Part shown: piece by piece, positions 35,415 through 45,277 of the stretch | Layout: every line of letters starts with the position of its first letter | Numbering within the stretch: position 1 is the stretch's first letter | NCBI RefSeq assembly: GCF_005405125.1 | Contig: NZ_BJDL01000019.1 | Location: 41,469 to 105,468 of the forward strand | Length of the DNA: 64,000 bases | Reading direction: 5' to 3' | From: Lactiplantibacillus songbeiensis | GTDB taxonomy: Bacteria; Bacillota; Bacilli; Lactobacillales; Lactobacillaceae | Translations under genes and position numbers: made by a program | Notes under the pieces: generated by a model | What the model saw: the letters and a program-made list of their open reading frames with translations, nothing else | Database searches by the model: none | Told to the model about the DNA's origin: nothing

Positions 35415-36134
35415 ATGCAACCACGATGGTTTTGGGGCGGTTTTTTAATTATTGGTGCCGGGCTGCTCATTACGAATCAATTAGGTTTACTAGCCATTAA
35501 TGTCAATCTGTTCACCCTATTTTTAACTTTAGTCTTAGCAGGCTTTTTAATTAAAGGGCTCCGCTACTTAGACTTTTTCAGTATCATCATGTCATTAACC
35601 TTTCTAGCTGTCATTTACGCACGCCCACTTGGAATTACAGCCTTAACCCCTTGGACAATAATTGTCGCGGGACTACTATTAAGCTTTGGCTTAACGTTAC
35701 TCTTCCCCCGGCGTTGGCAACATTGGACGCGTGGTCACAGTTATCACCACCATCATCATCGTCAATTTCATGACGACCATGCTGATCAGGCAACCATTAA
35801 TGATGATATCGCGTCCATCAACGTCAGCATGACGAATTCTATTCGCTACTTGCACAGTGCCAACTTGAGTGCCGCCAATATCAACGTTTCGATGGGCGGC
35901 GTTAAGATCTACTTTGACGATGTGCAATTGCAGGATAATCAAGCGACCATTAAAATCGATGTTTCACTCGGTAGTGCTGAACTCTACATCCCACAGAATT
36001 GGCAAGTTAAGAGTGATCTCGATGTTAGCCTAGCCACCTTTGATGATGGCAAGCCCGCCACGGATACCGTTGGCCCAGTTATTTACCTCACTGGTGGGGT
36101 TTCATTAGGAAGTATTGCGATCATCTACATTTAA
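35415..36134 (+). CDS. LiaF-like membrane protein (cell-wall stress response)
   Basis: A 239-residue protein. Four N-terminal membrane helices (FWGGFLIIGAGLLITNQLGLLAI, LFTLFLTLVLAGFLI, FFSIIMSLTFLAVIYA, WTIIVAGLLLSFGLTLLF) are followed by a His-rich cytosolic linker (SYHHHHHRQFHDDHAD). A C-terminal beta-helix domain of the LiaF/DUF2154 type follows (SANLSAANINVSMGGVKIYFDD, GSAELYIPQNWQVKS). LiaF-type proteins restrain envelope stress signalling. ATG 35415 follows AGAGG. It was the second gene of the LytTR operon before the IS inserted, so its transcription may now depend on readthrough or IS-borne promoters. Confidence 0.88.
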   Translation: MQPRWFWGGFLIIGAGLLITNQLGLLAINVNLFTLFLTLVLAGFLIKGLRYLDFFSIIMSLTFLAVIYARPLGITALTPWTIIVAGLLLSFGLTLLFPRRWQHWTRGHSYHHHHHRQFHDDHADQATINDDIASINVSMTNSIRYLHSANLSAANINVSMGGVKIYFDDVQLQDNQATIKIDVSLGSAELYIPQNWQVKSDLDVSLATFDDGKPATDTVGPVIYLTGGVSLGSIAIIYI

Positions 36135-36144
36135 ACCAACCAGC

Positions 36145-36193
36145 AAAAAAGCGTTACCCAGTTAGCTATTAAAGCTAATTGAGTAACGCTTTT
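36145..36193. terminator. Bidirectional terminator between liaF-like and greA genes
   Basis: AAAAAAGCGTTAC pairs with GTAACGCTTTT; inner AGCT/AGCT stem. A tract and T tract on opposite sides serve both converging genes. Confidence 0.85.
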
Positions 36194-36216
36194 AACATTC
36201 AAGTTGTCAGCTAAAC

Positions 36217-36699
36217 TTAAGCATTTTCAACTTTTAAGATTTTAACCTTCATTGAACCAGCTGGAATACTAATATCAACTTCTTCATCAATATGATGGCC
36301 AATTAAGCCCTTAGCGATTGGTGAATCGTTGGAGATTTTACCTTCCATCGGATCAGCTTCGGCCGCACCAACAATGGTGTAGCTTTCAGGTTCTTCGTCT
36401 GGTAATTCTTTAAACGTGACAACTTTACCAACTGAGACTTCAGTAGCATCGATCTGATCACTATCAATGATTTCAGCATATTGTAACATGTGCTCAACCG
36501 TCTTAATCCGATTTTCAAGCAAACTTTGTTCATTCTTTGCTGATTCATATTCTGAGTTTTCGGATAAGTCACCGTAACTCCGCGCAATTTTAATGCGGTT
36601 AATAATTTCTGGACGTTGGTTAATCTTTAAATCTTCAAGTTCATGTTCAAGCTTGACTTGCCCTTCTTCGGTCATTGGGTATGTTTTATCTTCAGCCAC
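36217..36699 (-). CDS. greA: Transcription elongation factor GreA
   Basis: A 160-residue factor that rescues backtracked RNA polymerase by stimulating transcript cleavage. The N-terminal coiled coil carries acidic tip residues in [18 protein letters not shown]. The C-terminal FKBP-like domain includes [18 protein letters not shown] [19 protein letters not shown]. Length is normal. It sits after udk and mltG on the same strand, the conserved mltG-udk-greA order of Firmicutes. Confidence 0.97.
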   Translation of the reverse strand: MAEDKTYPMTEEGQVKLEHELEDLKINQRPEIINRIKIARSYGDLSENSEYESAKNEQSLLENRIKTVEHMLQYAEIIDSDQIDATEVSVGKVVTFKELPDEEPESYTIVGAAEADPMEGKISNDSPIAKGLIGHHIDEEVDISIPAGSMKVKILKVENA

Positions 36700-36807
36700 T
36701 TATTTCCACTCCTCTATTTCTTTAAGTCGTTAACATTGACCAGCCTACCATGCCGGATTTTAATTGTAAACTCTAAAAGCGAAAATTCGGCTAACGGTTC
36801 ACTTTCT

Positions 36808-37437
36808 TTATAGAATTGAACGCACTTTGGTGGTCAGTAAATCAATCGCCACTTCGTTTTCGCCGCCTTCGGGCACAATAATGTCAGCGTAACGTTTCGT
36901 TGGTTCAACGAACTGGTGATACATCGGTTTAACGGTCGCTAAATATTGTTCAATCACCCAATCCAGCGTCCGCCCACGTTCCTTGATATCCCGCTGAATC
37001 CGGCGAATAATCCGAATATCATCATCGGTATCGACGAAAACTTTAATGTCCATTAAATCACGCAACCGTTGATCATCTAAGATCAAGACCCCTTCGACAA
37101 TGATGACATCACGTGGTTCTTGATGAATGGTTTCACTGCTACGAGTAGATTGTTCGTAATCGTAGACTGGCTTTTCAATTGGTTCATAGCGTAATAGCGC
37201 CTTGATTTGTTTAATCATCAAGTCAGTGTCAAATGCCAACGGATGATCATAGTTAACCGCCCGGCGTTCAGCCATCGTCATGTCACTTTGATCATTGTAG
37301 TATGAATCTTGTTGCAAAATCAGTAACGACTGACCTGATAACTGGTTATAGATGGCCTTGCTGACAGTTGTTTTCCCACTACCAGAGCCCCCGGTCACAC
37401 CAATAACGATGGGCCGGCGATGTTTAGTTTCACTCAT
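36808..37437 (-). CDS. udk: Uridine kinase
   Basis: A 209-residue pyrimidine salvage kinase, phosphorylating uridine and cytidine with ATP or GTP. The P-loop is [18 protein letters not shown]. The family motifs [24 protein letters not shown] and [12 protein letters not shown] are present, followed by [15 protein letters not shown]. It lies 20 bp downstream of mltG and is followed by greA. Confidence 0.97.
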   Translation of the reverse strand: MSETKHRRPIVIGVTGGSGSGKTTVSKAIYNQLSGQSLLILQQDSYYNDQSDMTMAERRAVNYDHPLAFDTDLMIKQIKALLRYEPIEKPVYDYEQSTRSSETIHQEPRDVIIVEGVLILDDQRLRDLMDIKVFVDTDDDIRIIRRIQRDIKERGRTLDWVIEQYLATVKPMYHQFVEPTKRYADIIVPEGGENEVAIDLLTTKVRSIL

Positions 37438-37457
37438 TTGATTAATTAGCCTCGATT

Positions 37458-38639
37458 TTAATTACTAGATTCATTGTGCTTGGCAACTTTTTGAATATTC
37501 GCTGCATGTCCCGCTGCATCCTTGGCGTAGTAAACTTTACCCGTCTTCAAGTCAGCCACAAAGTACATGTAATCCTTACTGCGTTTAGCTGGATCTAAAA
37601 CAGCTTTAATGGAAACTAAGCTAGGACTATTGAAAGGTCCGGGTCCATAACCCAAGTGTAAACGGAGATTGTAAGGCGATGTTGATTGGAGATCTTTATT
37701 CGTCAACGTTGACTTTGTTGAGTTAATCGCATAGAACACTGAAATATCAGAATCTAGTCGCCACTTTGCATCTAGCCGGTTCAAGAAGACTCCCGCGATA
37801 ATCTGACGATCCTTCGTCGTGCTACCTTCACGTTCAACCAATGAAGCTAACGTCATGATCTCTTGAACGGACATCTTCGACTTCTTGATCTGCTTGTAAT
37901 ATGGTTCCAGTTCCGCATCGGTTTTGCCAACCATTTGCGTCACCAGTTGCTTTAACGTCGTCTTCTTATCAGCACGATACGTTGCTGGGAATAAGTAACC
38001 TTCCAAGCGATATCGAACATTTTTGGCTTGCATCGCAGAACCTAACAACTTCGGATATTTCTGCGCCAAAGACTTGATGAAGGCCTGATCCTTCATCAAC
38101 GCCAAAAACTCTTTCGACGTAAAGTCGGTCTGCTTTTGAACGGTTGTCGCAATCGTCTTAATCTGACTACCTTCAACGATTAACACCCGCCCCGTTGAAC
38201 TCTGAATTGGTTCGGATGACCCGCCTTTATTCAAGGCTTTCGCCACTTGAGCCAATGACATTGACGGCTTTAATTGGTAATAGCCGGCATGGAAATTCGA
38301 CAAGTTATGGGCTTTCGTCCAATAATCAAAAACAAAGCCACTCTTGATAATCTTCTTGGATTGCAAAATTTCTGCAATCTTTTTGCTGTTAGCCCCAAAA
38401 GGAATATCAACTTGAACCACTTGATTATCATTTTGATTATACGGCTGGGTCGCATTATCAAAGTATCGGTAACCTAAGAAGCCGACAATGATTAATAAAA
38501 TCACTAAAATTCCAATAACGCCACCAATGACATGCTTGGAAAATGATTTACGTTGTTTCTGGACCACCCGTTTGGCCTGTTCGGTCGTGCCGTGGTCTTG
38601 CGGATCAGATTGATCCGGTTTGTTCTGGTCGTTATTCAA
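37458..38639 (-). CDS. mltG: Endolytic murein transglycosylase MltG
   Basis: A 393-residue cell-wall enzyme that cleaves nascent glycan strands. The cytosolic N-terminus ([18 protein letters not shown]) is long and polar, as in Gram-positive MltG. One membrane helix ([21 protein letters not shown]) follows, then the LysM-like and YceG catalytic domains. The catalytic Glu is in [16 protein letters not shown], with GVFLNRL and [18 protein letters not shown] downstream. I choose TTG 38639, preceded by GGAGGGG; the ATG 15 bp upstream lies inside that ribosome site. Confidence 0.93.
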   Translation of the reverse strand: MNNDQNKPDQSDPQDHGTTEQAKRVVQKQRKSFSKHVIGGVIGILVILLIIVGFLGYRYFDNATQPYNQNDNQVVQVDIPFGANSKKIAEILQSKKIIKSGFVFDYWTKAHNLSNFHAGYYQLKPSMSLAQVAKALNKGGSSEPIQSSTGRVLIVEGSQIKTIATTVQKQTDFTSKEFLALMKDQAFIKSLAQKYPKLLGSAMQAKNVRYRLEGYLFPATYRADKKTTLKQLVTQMVGKTDAELEPYYKQIKKSKMSVQEIMTLASLVEREGSTTKDRQIIAGVFLNRLDAKWRLDSDISVFYAINSTKSTLTNKDLQSTSPYNLRLHLGYGPGPFNSPSLVSIKAVLDPAKRSKDYMYFVADLKTGKVYYAKDAAGHAANIQKVAKHNESSN

Positions 38640-38892
38640 GTTTCGCCCCTCCATCTAATTATTCATCTTTTCAATTATACAAAAACGACCGGTGCATTGC
38701 ACGAACTCTTCAAGACTTTTAGCTTTTTTTAGCACTATTGTAATCTAAGCAAACAGCCCGTAACCTCATCGTTACGAGCTGCTGCTTTAAAAACCTATTT
38801 TAAACTCATTTGAAACTAGGTGATTTCCACTTGGTCGCCAGAACATGGAGCTATCAACGCCATCGCTAAACAGTTTAAACATCAATCTCTCA
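38640..38892. other. Gene-free stretch upstream of mltG
   Basis: No ORF with a ribosome site. It contains an imperfect hairpin GTAAC-CTCATC-GTTAC (38760-38780) of unclear role, and ends against a truncated family A element. Confidence 0.4.
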
Positions 38893-38981
38893 GCTTAGTC
38901 AAAGCCCAGCTTATGAGACCGAACTTCGGCTCATAACCGTGACCACCACGTTCCAGCCAATTATGGCCCAACCAGAGTGGC
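38893..38981 (+). repeat. Family A element, copy 3, truncated
   Basis: Only the right portion is present: CTTAGTCAAAGCCC, the hairpin TTATGAG...CTCATAA with GACCGAACTTCGG inside, then ACCACCACGTTCCAGCC and CCAACCAGAGTGGC. The left outer-stem strand and first arm are missing. Confidence 0.75.
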
Positions 38982-38996
38982 AAAAATCAGCGCCTA

Positions 38997-41414
38997 TTAA
39001 CGAATTTCCGCGCCTAAGTCTTCCGTTAACGCACTCAAAACTTTGTCGAAGGCTTTAGTCACGTCTTCATCAACCAATGTGGCTTCTTGATCTTGATACG
39101 TCAAGGTATAAGCTAAGGACTTCTTACCATCTGGCACATGTTTCCCATTATATAAGTCAAACAAGTGGACATCTTGTAAATGGGCCCCGCCCTTGTCATT
39201 AATCAAGGCCACGATATCAGCATTAGTAACGGTATCGTCAATCAACATCGCCACGTCCCGAGTGATACTTGGGAACTTTGAGATTGGTTGATATTGTTGC
39301 CGTGCCTTTGGTAAAGCAATCAAGGCTGCCAAATCTAATTCGAAGGCATACGTTTCACGGATCTTGTAAGCTTTGGCCGTGGTTGGATGAATCTGACCCA
39401 CGAAGCCAACCAATTGGTCACCGACATAAATATCAGCGGTCCGACCAGGGTGCATCTCAGCATGCGCCGTGGTAGCCACATAGCTAATCGGATCAACCAA
39501 GGCCAAGCTCTTCAGATAACCGGCCACAATGCCTTTGATTTGGTAAAAATCAACCGGTGTGGCTTCGGTATCCCAAGCCGTCTTGACCATCGAACCGGTA
39601 ATCGCACCAGCTAAATGTTCAACTTCTTTAGGGCGAACTTGTTCTGGTTGGCTGAAGAAGACCCGTCCTTGTTCATACAAAGCCACATCTTGTTCTTTAC
39701 GGGCATTGTTATAAGCTAAGTCATCCAACAATCCAGAAATCAAGCTTAAGCGTAACGTGGTCCGTTCAGAGCTCATTGGAAAGTCTAAGGTCGTCACGTC
39801 ACTCGCATGTAAGGCAAAGGCCCGCGCTTTACTGTCAGTGGTCAATGAATAACTGATTGCTTGCGTTAAACCGGCACTTTCCATTAATTTCCGGGCATCG
39901 CGAATCGCTTGTTGGGTTTCATTCAACTTACCAATCGTTGGTTGCCCAGTTGGTAATGTCGATGGTAAGTTGTCATAACCATATAGCCGGGCGACTTCTT
40001 CAATCAAGTCGGCTGGAATATGAATATCCCACCGACGTGAAGGGACAGTCACATTGAAGGTATCGTCAGTGACGGTTGTTGGGAAGTCAAGCCGTTTGAA
40101 GAGATCACTAACTGTGTCTAATGATAAGTCAGTCCCTAAGACATGGTTGATCCGTGTTAACGTAATCGCCACTTCAACAGGTTGAACGTCTTCATCGCGA
40201 CCCACTACAATCCCGCTAGTAACCGTCCCATCACCTAACTTGGCAATCATGGCTGCGGCGGCATCTAACGCCTTTTCAGTTGCACCGTGATCAATGCCCC
40301 GTTCGTAACGCATCGATGCTTCACTATGCAAGTTATGGTTGTGCGCCGTCTTACGAATCTTAACGGCATCAAAGATGGCACTTTCTAAGGCGATGCTCGT
40401 CGTTTGATCAGTGACTTCGGTCGCTAAACCACCCATCGTCCCAGCTAAACAAATTGGCTTATCATTGCTACAAATGACCAAATCAGTTGCTAATAAGTCG
40501 CGTTCTTCACCATCCAAAGTGGTCAATTGTTCGCCCGCCTTAGCGAAACGGACATTAACTTGACCGGCATCCAATTGATCAAAATCAAAGGCATGCAATG
40601 GCTGACCATATTGCATCAAGATGTAGTTAGTGGCATCGACCACGTTATTGATTGGCCGCATGCCAGCATTCCAAATGCGAATTTGAAGCCATAATGGACT
40701 TGGCTTGATCGTGACGTTCTTGATCAAACGCATCTTGTATTGTGGCACGGCTTGTTCATCAGCTTGAACGGTGATGTTCAAGTCATCATCAGCTAAATCA
40801 GCTGCATCTTCGGTTAAGTCAACTTTAGGCATCGTTGGGGTTTGATCATAGATGGCAGCCAATTCATGCGCGGTACCGTTCATGCTCAACATGTCGCCAC
40901 GATTAGGTGTAACCGACATATCGATGATTTCATCGTCCATCCCTAAGTAAGAGAAGACCGGTTCGCCAGGAGTGGCATCGGCTGGTAAGATAAAGATCCC
41001 ATCTGCGACTTCTTTAGGCACTAACTTTTCATCAAAGCCCAGTTCATCTAAGGCACATAACATCCCGTTAGAGACTTCGCCACGCATCTTACTGCGCTTA
41101 ATCTTCGTGTGACCGCCAATCCAAGAGTTTGGCAAGGCCACAATCACCATTTGTCCAGCTGCCACATTAGGCGCCCCACAAACAATTTGAATCGGGTCAG
41201 CTTCACCAACATCGACTTGGCAAATGTGTAAATGGTCTGAATTAGGATGTGGCACACATTCTAAGACATGCCCAACAACCACTTTTTTCAAACCAGCGCT
41301 TGGCCGGATAACGCCGTCAACTTCAACTGCGGTCCGTTCAATCTTTTCTGCTAATTCATCGGCTGGCAAATCCAGCTTTAAATAATCTCGTAACCATGCA
41401 TAAGAAATTCTCAT
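38997..41414 (-). CDS. pheT: Phenylalanyl-tRNA synthetase beta subunit
   Basis: An 805-residue subunit of the alpha2-beta2 enzyme. The N-terminal tRNA-binding OB domain contains VGHVLECVPHPNSDHLHICQVDVGE. The B3/B4 editing region follows (RINHVLG further on, KIRKTAHNHNLHSEASMRYERGID), then the B5 domain and the C-terminal anticodon-binding ferredoxin-like domain (FPSITRDVAMLIDD, LAYTLTYQDQEATLVDEDV). It follows pheS by 9 bp and is controlled through the T-box leader upstream of pheS. Confidence 0.98.
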   Translation of the reverse strand: MRISYAWLRDYLKLDLPADELAEKIERTAVEVDGVIRPSAGLKKVVVGHVLECVPHPNSDHLHICQVDVGEADPIQIVCGAPNVAAGQMVIVALPNSWIGGHTKIKRSKMRGEVSNGMLCALDELGFDEKLVPKEVADGIFILPADATPGEPVFSYLGMDDEIIDMSVTPNRGDMLSMNGTAHELAAIYDQTPTMPKVDLTEDAADLADDDLNITVQADEQAVPQYKMRLIKNVTIKPSPLWLQIRIWNAGMRPINNVVDATNYILMQYGQPLHAFDFDQLDAGQVNVRFAKAGEQLTTLDGEERDLLATDLVICSNDKPICLAGTMGGLATEVTDQTTSIALESAIFDAVKIRKTAHNHNLHSEASMRYERGIDHGATEKALDAAAAMIAKLGDGTVTSGIVVGRDEDVQPVEVAITLTRINHVLGTDLSLDTVSDLFKRLDFPTTVTDDTFNVTVPSRRWDIHIPADLIEEVARLYGYDNLPSTLPTGQPTIGKLNETQQAIRDARKLMESAGLTQAISYSLTTDSKARAFALHASDVTTLDFPMSSERTTLRLSLISGLLDDLAYNNARKEQDVALYEQGRVFFSQPEQVRPKEVEHLAGAITGSMVKTAWDTEATPVDFYQIKGIVAGYLKSLALVDPISYVATTAHAEMHPGRTADIYVGDQLVGFVGQIHPTTAKAYKIRETYAFELDLAALIALPKARQQYQPISKFPSITRDVAMLIDDTVTNADIVALINDKGGAHLQDVHLFDLYNGKHVPDGKKSLAYTLTYQDQEATLVDEDVTKAFDKVLSALTEDLGAEIR

Positions 41415-41423
41415 ATTGGACGT

Positions 41424-42470
41424 CTAACCTTTCTTATAGAACTGTGACAAGAACCGGACATCGTTTAAGTAGAAGTTCCGGATATCATCAACGCCATACT
41501 TCAACATTGCAAATCGATCTGGGCCTAAGCCAAAGGCAAACCCACCGTAGACTTCCGGATCAATCCCGGACATTTCTAAGACGTGGGGATGCACCATACC
41601 GGCACCTAAGACTTCGATCCAGCCCGTTTGCTTACAGATGGCACAGCCTTTCCCATTACAGTTAAAGCAAGTAACATCGGCCTCAACGGAAGGTTCCGTA
41701 AATGGGAAGTAGCTTGGCCGTAAGCGAACTTCAAATTGATCGCCGAAAAGTTCGTTAGCGACTAACGTCAACGTCCCTTTTAAATCAGCCATGGTAATAT
41801 GCTTATCAACAACTAACCCTTCGATTTGATGGAATTGATGTGAGTGCGTTGCATCATCAGTATCGCGTCGATAAACTCGCCCTGGTGATAAGACTTTTAA
41901 TGGGCCTTTTGAAAAATCATGACTTTCCAAGGACCGCGGTTGATCCGCTGATGTTTGGGTCCGGAGTAAGACATCCTTCGTGATATAGAACGTATCTTGC
42001 ATATCCCGAGCTGGATGGTCTTTTGGTAAGTTCAAACGTTCGAAGTTGTAGTAATCTTCTTCAACCTCATCACCATCCACAATCTGATAGCCCATCCCGA
42101 TGAATAAATCTTCGAGTTCAGTAATAATCTGGGTAATCACATGTGGTTGGCCTTGGGGCACTTGACGACCAGGCAAGGTGACATCTAAAGTTTCCGCAGC
42201 CAATTGTTTGTTAATGGCGGCTTGTTCCAATTCATCACGGCGATGATCAATTGCGGCTTGTAACTTATCACGAACCTCATTCGCGTAAGCCCCAACTTTA
42301 GGGCGTTCTTCTGGTGTTAAATCCCGCATGCCACGTAAAACTTCGGTAATGGGACCTTTTTTACCAAGTAACTCTACTTTGACTTGGTTGACTTTTTTCA
42401 AGACGTCCGCAGACTTAATATCTGCCAAGCCTTGGTCACGTAGTTCGGTTAACCGATCTTGTAAGCTCAT
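41424..42470 (-). CDS. pheS: Phenylalanyl-tRNA synthetase alpha subunit
   Basis: A 348-residue catalytic subunit of class II type. The coiled-coil N-terminus ([13 protein letters not shown]) is followed by motif 2 ([16 protein letters not shown]) and the C-terminal motif 3 region ([18 protein letters not shown]). Start is ATG 42470 after GGAGG; an ATG 36 bp upstream lies inside the leader. It heads the pheST operon and is regulated by a T-box. Confidence 0.98.
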   Translation of the reverse strand: MSLQDRLTELRDQGLADIKSADVLKKVNQVKVELLGKKGPITEVLRGMRDLTPEERPKVGAYANEVRDKLQAAIDHRRDELEQAAINKQLAAETLDVTLPGRQVPQGQPHVITQIITELEDLFIGMGYQIVDGDEVEEDYYNFERLNLPKDHPARDMQDTFYITKDVLLRTQTSADQPRSLESHDFSKGPLKVLSPGRVYRRDTDDATHSHQFHQIEGLVVDKHITMADLKGTLTLVANELFGDQFEVRLRPSYFPFTEPSVEADVTCFNCNGKGCAICKQTGWIEVLGAGMVHPHVLEMSGIDPEVYGGFAFGLGPDRFAMLKYGVDDIRNFYLNDVRFLSQFYKKG

Positions 42471-42504
42471 ACTGTTCCTCCAAATTTTATAATCGCGTTT
42501 AGAC

Positions 42505-42780
42505 ACAAAAAAGACCTCATCCTAAAAGGGACGAGGTCATCGCGGTACCACCCTTGTTCGTCGGCCTAGTTCACCTAGACAAACGCACTTTCACCGAATA
42601 ACGACCGGGAGACCGGAAAATTATTTGTTTTAAACGCCCAATTTCAGCTCGGAGAGTGAATTCACTAATCTTGGTCGCCGGAGTGCTTACAATCGATGAC
42701 ACTCGTCCCTATGACGCCGCTAACTAGTTACTAGTTCTCGTCAATGCTTTTCTGTTTACATATGCCAGTTTATGGCAAAC
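42505..42780 (-). promoter_or_regulatory. T-box riboswitch of the pheST operon
   Basis: On the minus strand the T-box sequence GGGTGGTACCGCG (about 42551-42539) is followed by terminator stem GACCTCGTCCC/GGATGAGGTC and T6. Upstream stem I contains GTGAATTCACTC, in which TTC (42660-42658) is the likely Phe specifier codon. Uncharged tRNA-Phe would favour the antiterminator. Confidence 0.95.
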
Positions 42781-42801
42781 CAACGCCAGCGTCAAGTGTA
42801 A

Positions 42802-43167
42802 TTAACATTGTGCTGGACTAAACCATTTATCAGACCAATTGTGCACGGTATTCATAACCTGCCGTAAATCTGCGCCTTTAGCGGTCAACCGGTATTCGAT
42901 CAACGCCGAATCGGCATGGGTCACACGGCTAACGATGCCATTTTCTTCCAATTCTTTTAAGCGCACGACTAATACCCGGTCACTGCACTTCGGCACCCGG
43001 CGCGCTAAATTCTTAAACCGCTGCGGTCCGTCTTCGAGCAAGACATCGATAATTAAACCGTTCCATTTCTTACCTAAGATGGAAAACGTCTTTTCAAATT
43101 TCGGACACAGTTCAAATTGGGATTCTGCGGTCGTGTCTGCAACCGTATCTAGCATCATTTCTGACAT
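42802..43167 (-). CDS. HxlR-family transcriptional regulator
   Basis: A 121-residue winged helix regulator. The HxlR signature is CPKFEKTFSILGKKWNGLIIDVLLEDGPQRFKNLARRVPKCSDRVLVVRLKELEENGIVSR. Three Cys residues (early CPKF, mid KCSD, last residue) make a redox-sensing role possible, as for YodB/HypR, but this is inference. Start ATG 43167 has GGAGG eight bases upstream; two upstream in-frame ATGs do not. It follows the HD-domain gene by 33 bp and may share its promoter. Confidence 0.9.
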   Translation of the reverse strand: MSEMMLDTVADTTAESQFELCPKFEKTFSILGKKWNGLIIDVLLEDGPQRFKNLARRVPKCSDRVLVVRLKELEENGIVSRVTHADSALIEYRLTAKGADLRQVMNTVHNWSDKWFSPAQC

Positions 43168-43200
43168 TCTCATGACCTCCAAAAACGTCTTGCTGACCGG

Positions 43201-43707
43201 CTATTCAGCGGAGGCATTCCCCCGGAACCGGTCTAACTGTTTGGCCACCTTCGTACGTAATGGTCCAAAAAATTCATGTTCTGCTTCATAATCATCGACT
43301 AAAGAGACTAACAAACTTTCACGATACTTTGGCAAGGCCAAGGTCGCCCCAAACATATGCTTTAAAATGATATCTTTTTCCATTGGTGTTAGTTTGGTTA
43401 ACTTTTCAGCATTCCGCAAAGCGACCCGTGGATGGATAAAGGCATGCGACCCCAGATCAAACTTGGTTTCGCGCCAGTCATAATAAAACAAATCATGTAA
43501 TAACCCGCCGCGAGCAACCGCGGTCGTGTTGAGGTGCCATTTCTTTGCCAATAAGTAACTATCGTATGAAACTGCAATTGAATGATCTAAACGATTCGAA
43601 TGGTGGTGTTGTGTGAAATCAGCCAAGTGCTGTACAGCTGGTTGTGCTAATAAATCAGCCACGATTGCCACGTATTCGGAATCTTGTTGCCATACCTTGT
43701 TTTTCAT
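43201..43707 (-). CDS. HD-domain hydrolase
   Basis: A 168-residue HD-superfamily metal hydrolase. The HD ligands are HSIAVSYDSYLLAKKWH and GGLLHDLFYYDWRE, with a later D in SLVDDYEA. Proteins of this size with HFxHHHxHR-like beginnings (HHHSNRLDHS) are typical in lactobacilli and are annotated as phosphohydrolases; substrate is unknown. It precedes an HxlR regulator on the same strand. Confidence 0.85.
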   Translation of the reverse strand: MKNKVWQQDSEYVAIVADLLAQPAVQHLADFTQHHHSNRLDHSIAVSYDSYLLAKKWHLNTTAVARGGLLHDLFYYDWRETKFDLGSHAFIHPRVALRNAEKLTKLTPMEKDIILKHMFGATLALPKYRESLLVSLVDDYEAEHEFFGPLRTKVAKQLDRFRGNASAE

Positions 43708-43820
43708 TGAAAGCTCCCTTTACTAATAACTACCGCTATTCTACTAAAAAGTAAGTGGATTTGAAAGTATTTTGTTCACTTTCGATTGTAAATTAACTAA
43801 CTTATGGTTAGCGACTCATT

Positions 43821-43976
43821 GCCACTCTGGTTGGGCCAGCATTGGCTGGAACGTGGTGGCCACGTTTTTGAGCCAAAGAACGGGCTCAAAAGCCGGGCTT
43901 TGACTAAGACTGGGGAAATTCACCCAATCTAGGTCAAACGACACCACTGAGCCAGGGCTGACCCGCCCGACGTTAA
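43821..43976 (-). repeat. Family A structured intergenic element, copy 4
   Basis: Outer stem CCAGCATTGGCT with AGCCAGGGCTG (two weak pairs). Arm TTTTTGAGCC/GGGCTCAAAAG is a compensated version of the same arm in other copies. Second arm TTTGACTAAGAC...GGTCAAA with AGACTGGG. It fills the gap between the HD and SpoU genes. Confidence 0.8.
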
Positions 43977-44020
43977 TAAACCGACCAATCGTGGCCTAAT
44001 TTCCATCCATTAATTTAAGG

Positions 44021-44791
44021 TTACCGATACAACCCAAACATTAAAATACCGGCCGCAATGGCGACATTTAAAGATTCAGCCCGGCCTTTAATTGGAATAT
44101 ACAAGTTTTTATCAGTCATTGCCAATAAGTCAGCGCTCATCCCGTTGCCTTCGTTACCCATCACTAAACCGAAACTAGCCGGTGCGTTGATATCTAAATA
44201 TTGGGCTGCCTCTGGATTAAGTTCGGAGCCGTACACCGGCTTATCTTCAGCGTGAAAACGAGCCACCAAATCGGTTAGGTCCGTACTCAATAATTGCAAA
44301 TGGAATTGACTGCCTTGCATCGCACGTTCAACTTTCGGCTGATGAACATCAACTGTCCCGGTCCCAAAAGCCACCCCTGCAAAGCCAGCAGCATCGGCCG
44401 TACGAACCATTGTCCCGATATTACCAGGATCTTGAACATTATCCAATAATAACCATGGCCGCGATAAATCCAAGTTAGCCAACGGGTCAGCGGCTGTTTT
44501 AGGTAAATTAACTAAGGCAAAGACCCCTTGTGGCGTAACCGTCGCACTAATGTGACTGGCAACTTCTTCCGAAATTTCAATCACAGCTGGGAACTTGGTT
44601 AAGTCGGGATCAGTGGCCAATTGCTTTTCAGTAATTAGTAACGTTTTAATCGAGACCTTGGCTTTAACTGCCTCGTTGACTAAGTGCCACCCATCTAATA
44701 AGTACAATGCTTGTTGCTTACGACCTTTTTTCGTCTGTAACTTCTTCCACATTTTAACGTGGGCATTTTGTAATGAATTAATTTTTTCCAT
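44021..44791 (-). CDS. SpoU/TrmH-family RNA 2'-O-methyltransferase
   Basis: A 256-residue SPOUT methyltransferase. The N-terminal substrate domain begins INSLQNAHVKMWKKLQTKKGR and contains YLLDGWHLVNEAV. The catalytic knot region has LLLDNVQDPGNIGTMVRTADAAGF, LVMGNEGNGMSADLL and IPIKGRAESLNVAIAAGILMF. It methylates ribose in rRNA or tRNA; the exact nucleotide is not evident. It is divergent from acylphosphatase. Confidence 0.93.
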   Translation of the reverse strand: MEKINSLQNAHVKMWKKLQTKKGRKQQALYLLDGWHLVNEAVKAKVSIKTLLITEKQLATDPDLTKFPAVIEISEEVASHISATVTPQGVFALVNLPKTAADPLANLDLSRPWLLLDNVQDPGNIGTMVRTADAAGFAGVAFGTGTVDVHQPKVERAMQGSQFHLQLLSTDLTDLVARFHAEDKPVYGSELNPEAAQYLDINAPASFGLVMGNEGNGMSADLLAMTDKNLYIPIKGRAESLNVAIAAGILMFGLYR

Positions 44792-44940
44792 GTTTAGTTT
44801 AGCTCCAATTCTTTCCGAATCTCATTAACGTTAAGTATAGCATATCGCCTGCCACTAGATTCCCCTACTTCTAACCATCACAACCGCCCATTTCCATGCT
44901 ATTATATAATGTAGACATTTGATAGATAGGAAGTGACAGT

Positions 44941-45213
44941 ATGCGAGCAGTAACACTGCAAGCCAGTGGCCGCGTTCAAGGCGTTGGCTTTCGCTGGGCA
45001 ACTAAGGCCGCCGCTGATAAGTGCGGCGTCAACGGTATCGTACGGAATTTAATGGACGGCTCCGTGTTCATTGAAGCAGAAGGTGAAGATCAGCGTGTCC
45101 AAGTCTTTATCGACGTCATTCGCCAATCACCAACTGACTTCGGTCGGGTGACCCAATTAATCGTGCACGAAGCGGAACCCCAAAACTACCATAATTTTCG
45201 GATAACTAATTGA
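44941..45213 (+). CDS. acyP: Acylphosphatase
   Basis: A 90-residue enzyme hydrolysing acyl phosphates. Phosphate loop residues are in SGRVQGVGFRWATKAAAD, and the catalytic Asn is in GVNGIVRNLMDGS. ATG follows AGGAAG. It stands 64 bp before a yidC paralogue on the same strand, the same order as in other lactobacilli. Confidence 0.95.
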   Translation: MRAVTLQASGRVQGVGFRWATKAAADKCGVNGIVRNLMDGSVFIEAEGEDQRVQVFIDVIRQSPTDFGRVTQLIVHEAEPQNYHNFRITN

Positions 45214-45277
45214 AATCCCGGGTGGTCTCTAGTATCATCTAGTTTATATGATTAAAAATAAAGGGGATTATGAGCAA

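Noticed and set aside
38755..38800. Hairpin GTAAC-CTCATC-GTTAC between mltG and pheT as a terminator
   Set aside because: Flanking stems pair imperfectly and there is no proper T run on either strand.
45248..45277. ATG at 45248 as the yidC start
   Set aside because: No ribosome site precedes it and it would add a charged segment before the lipoprotein signal; TTG 45278 fits better.
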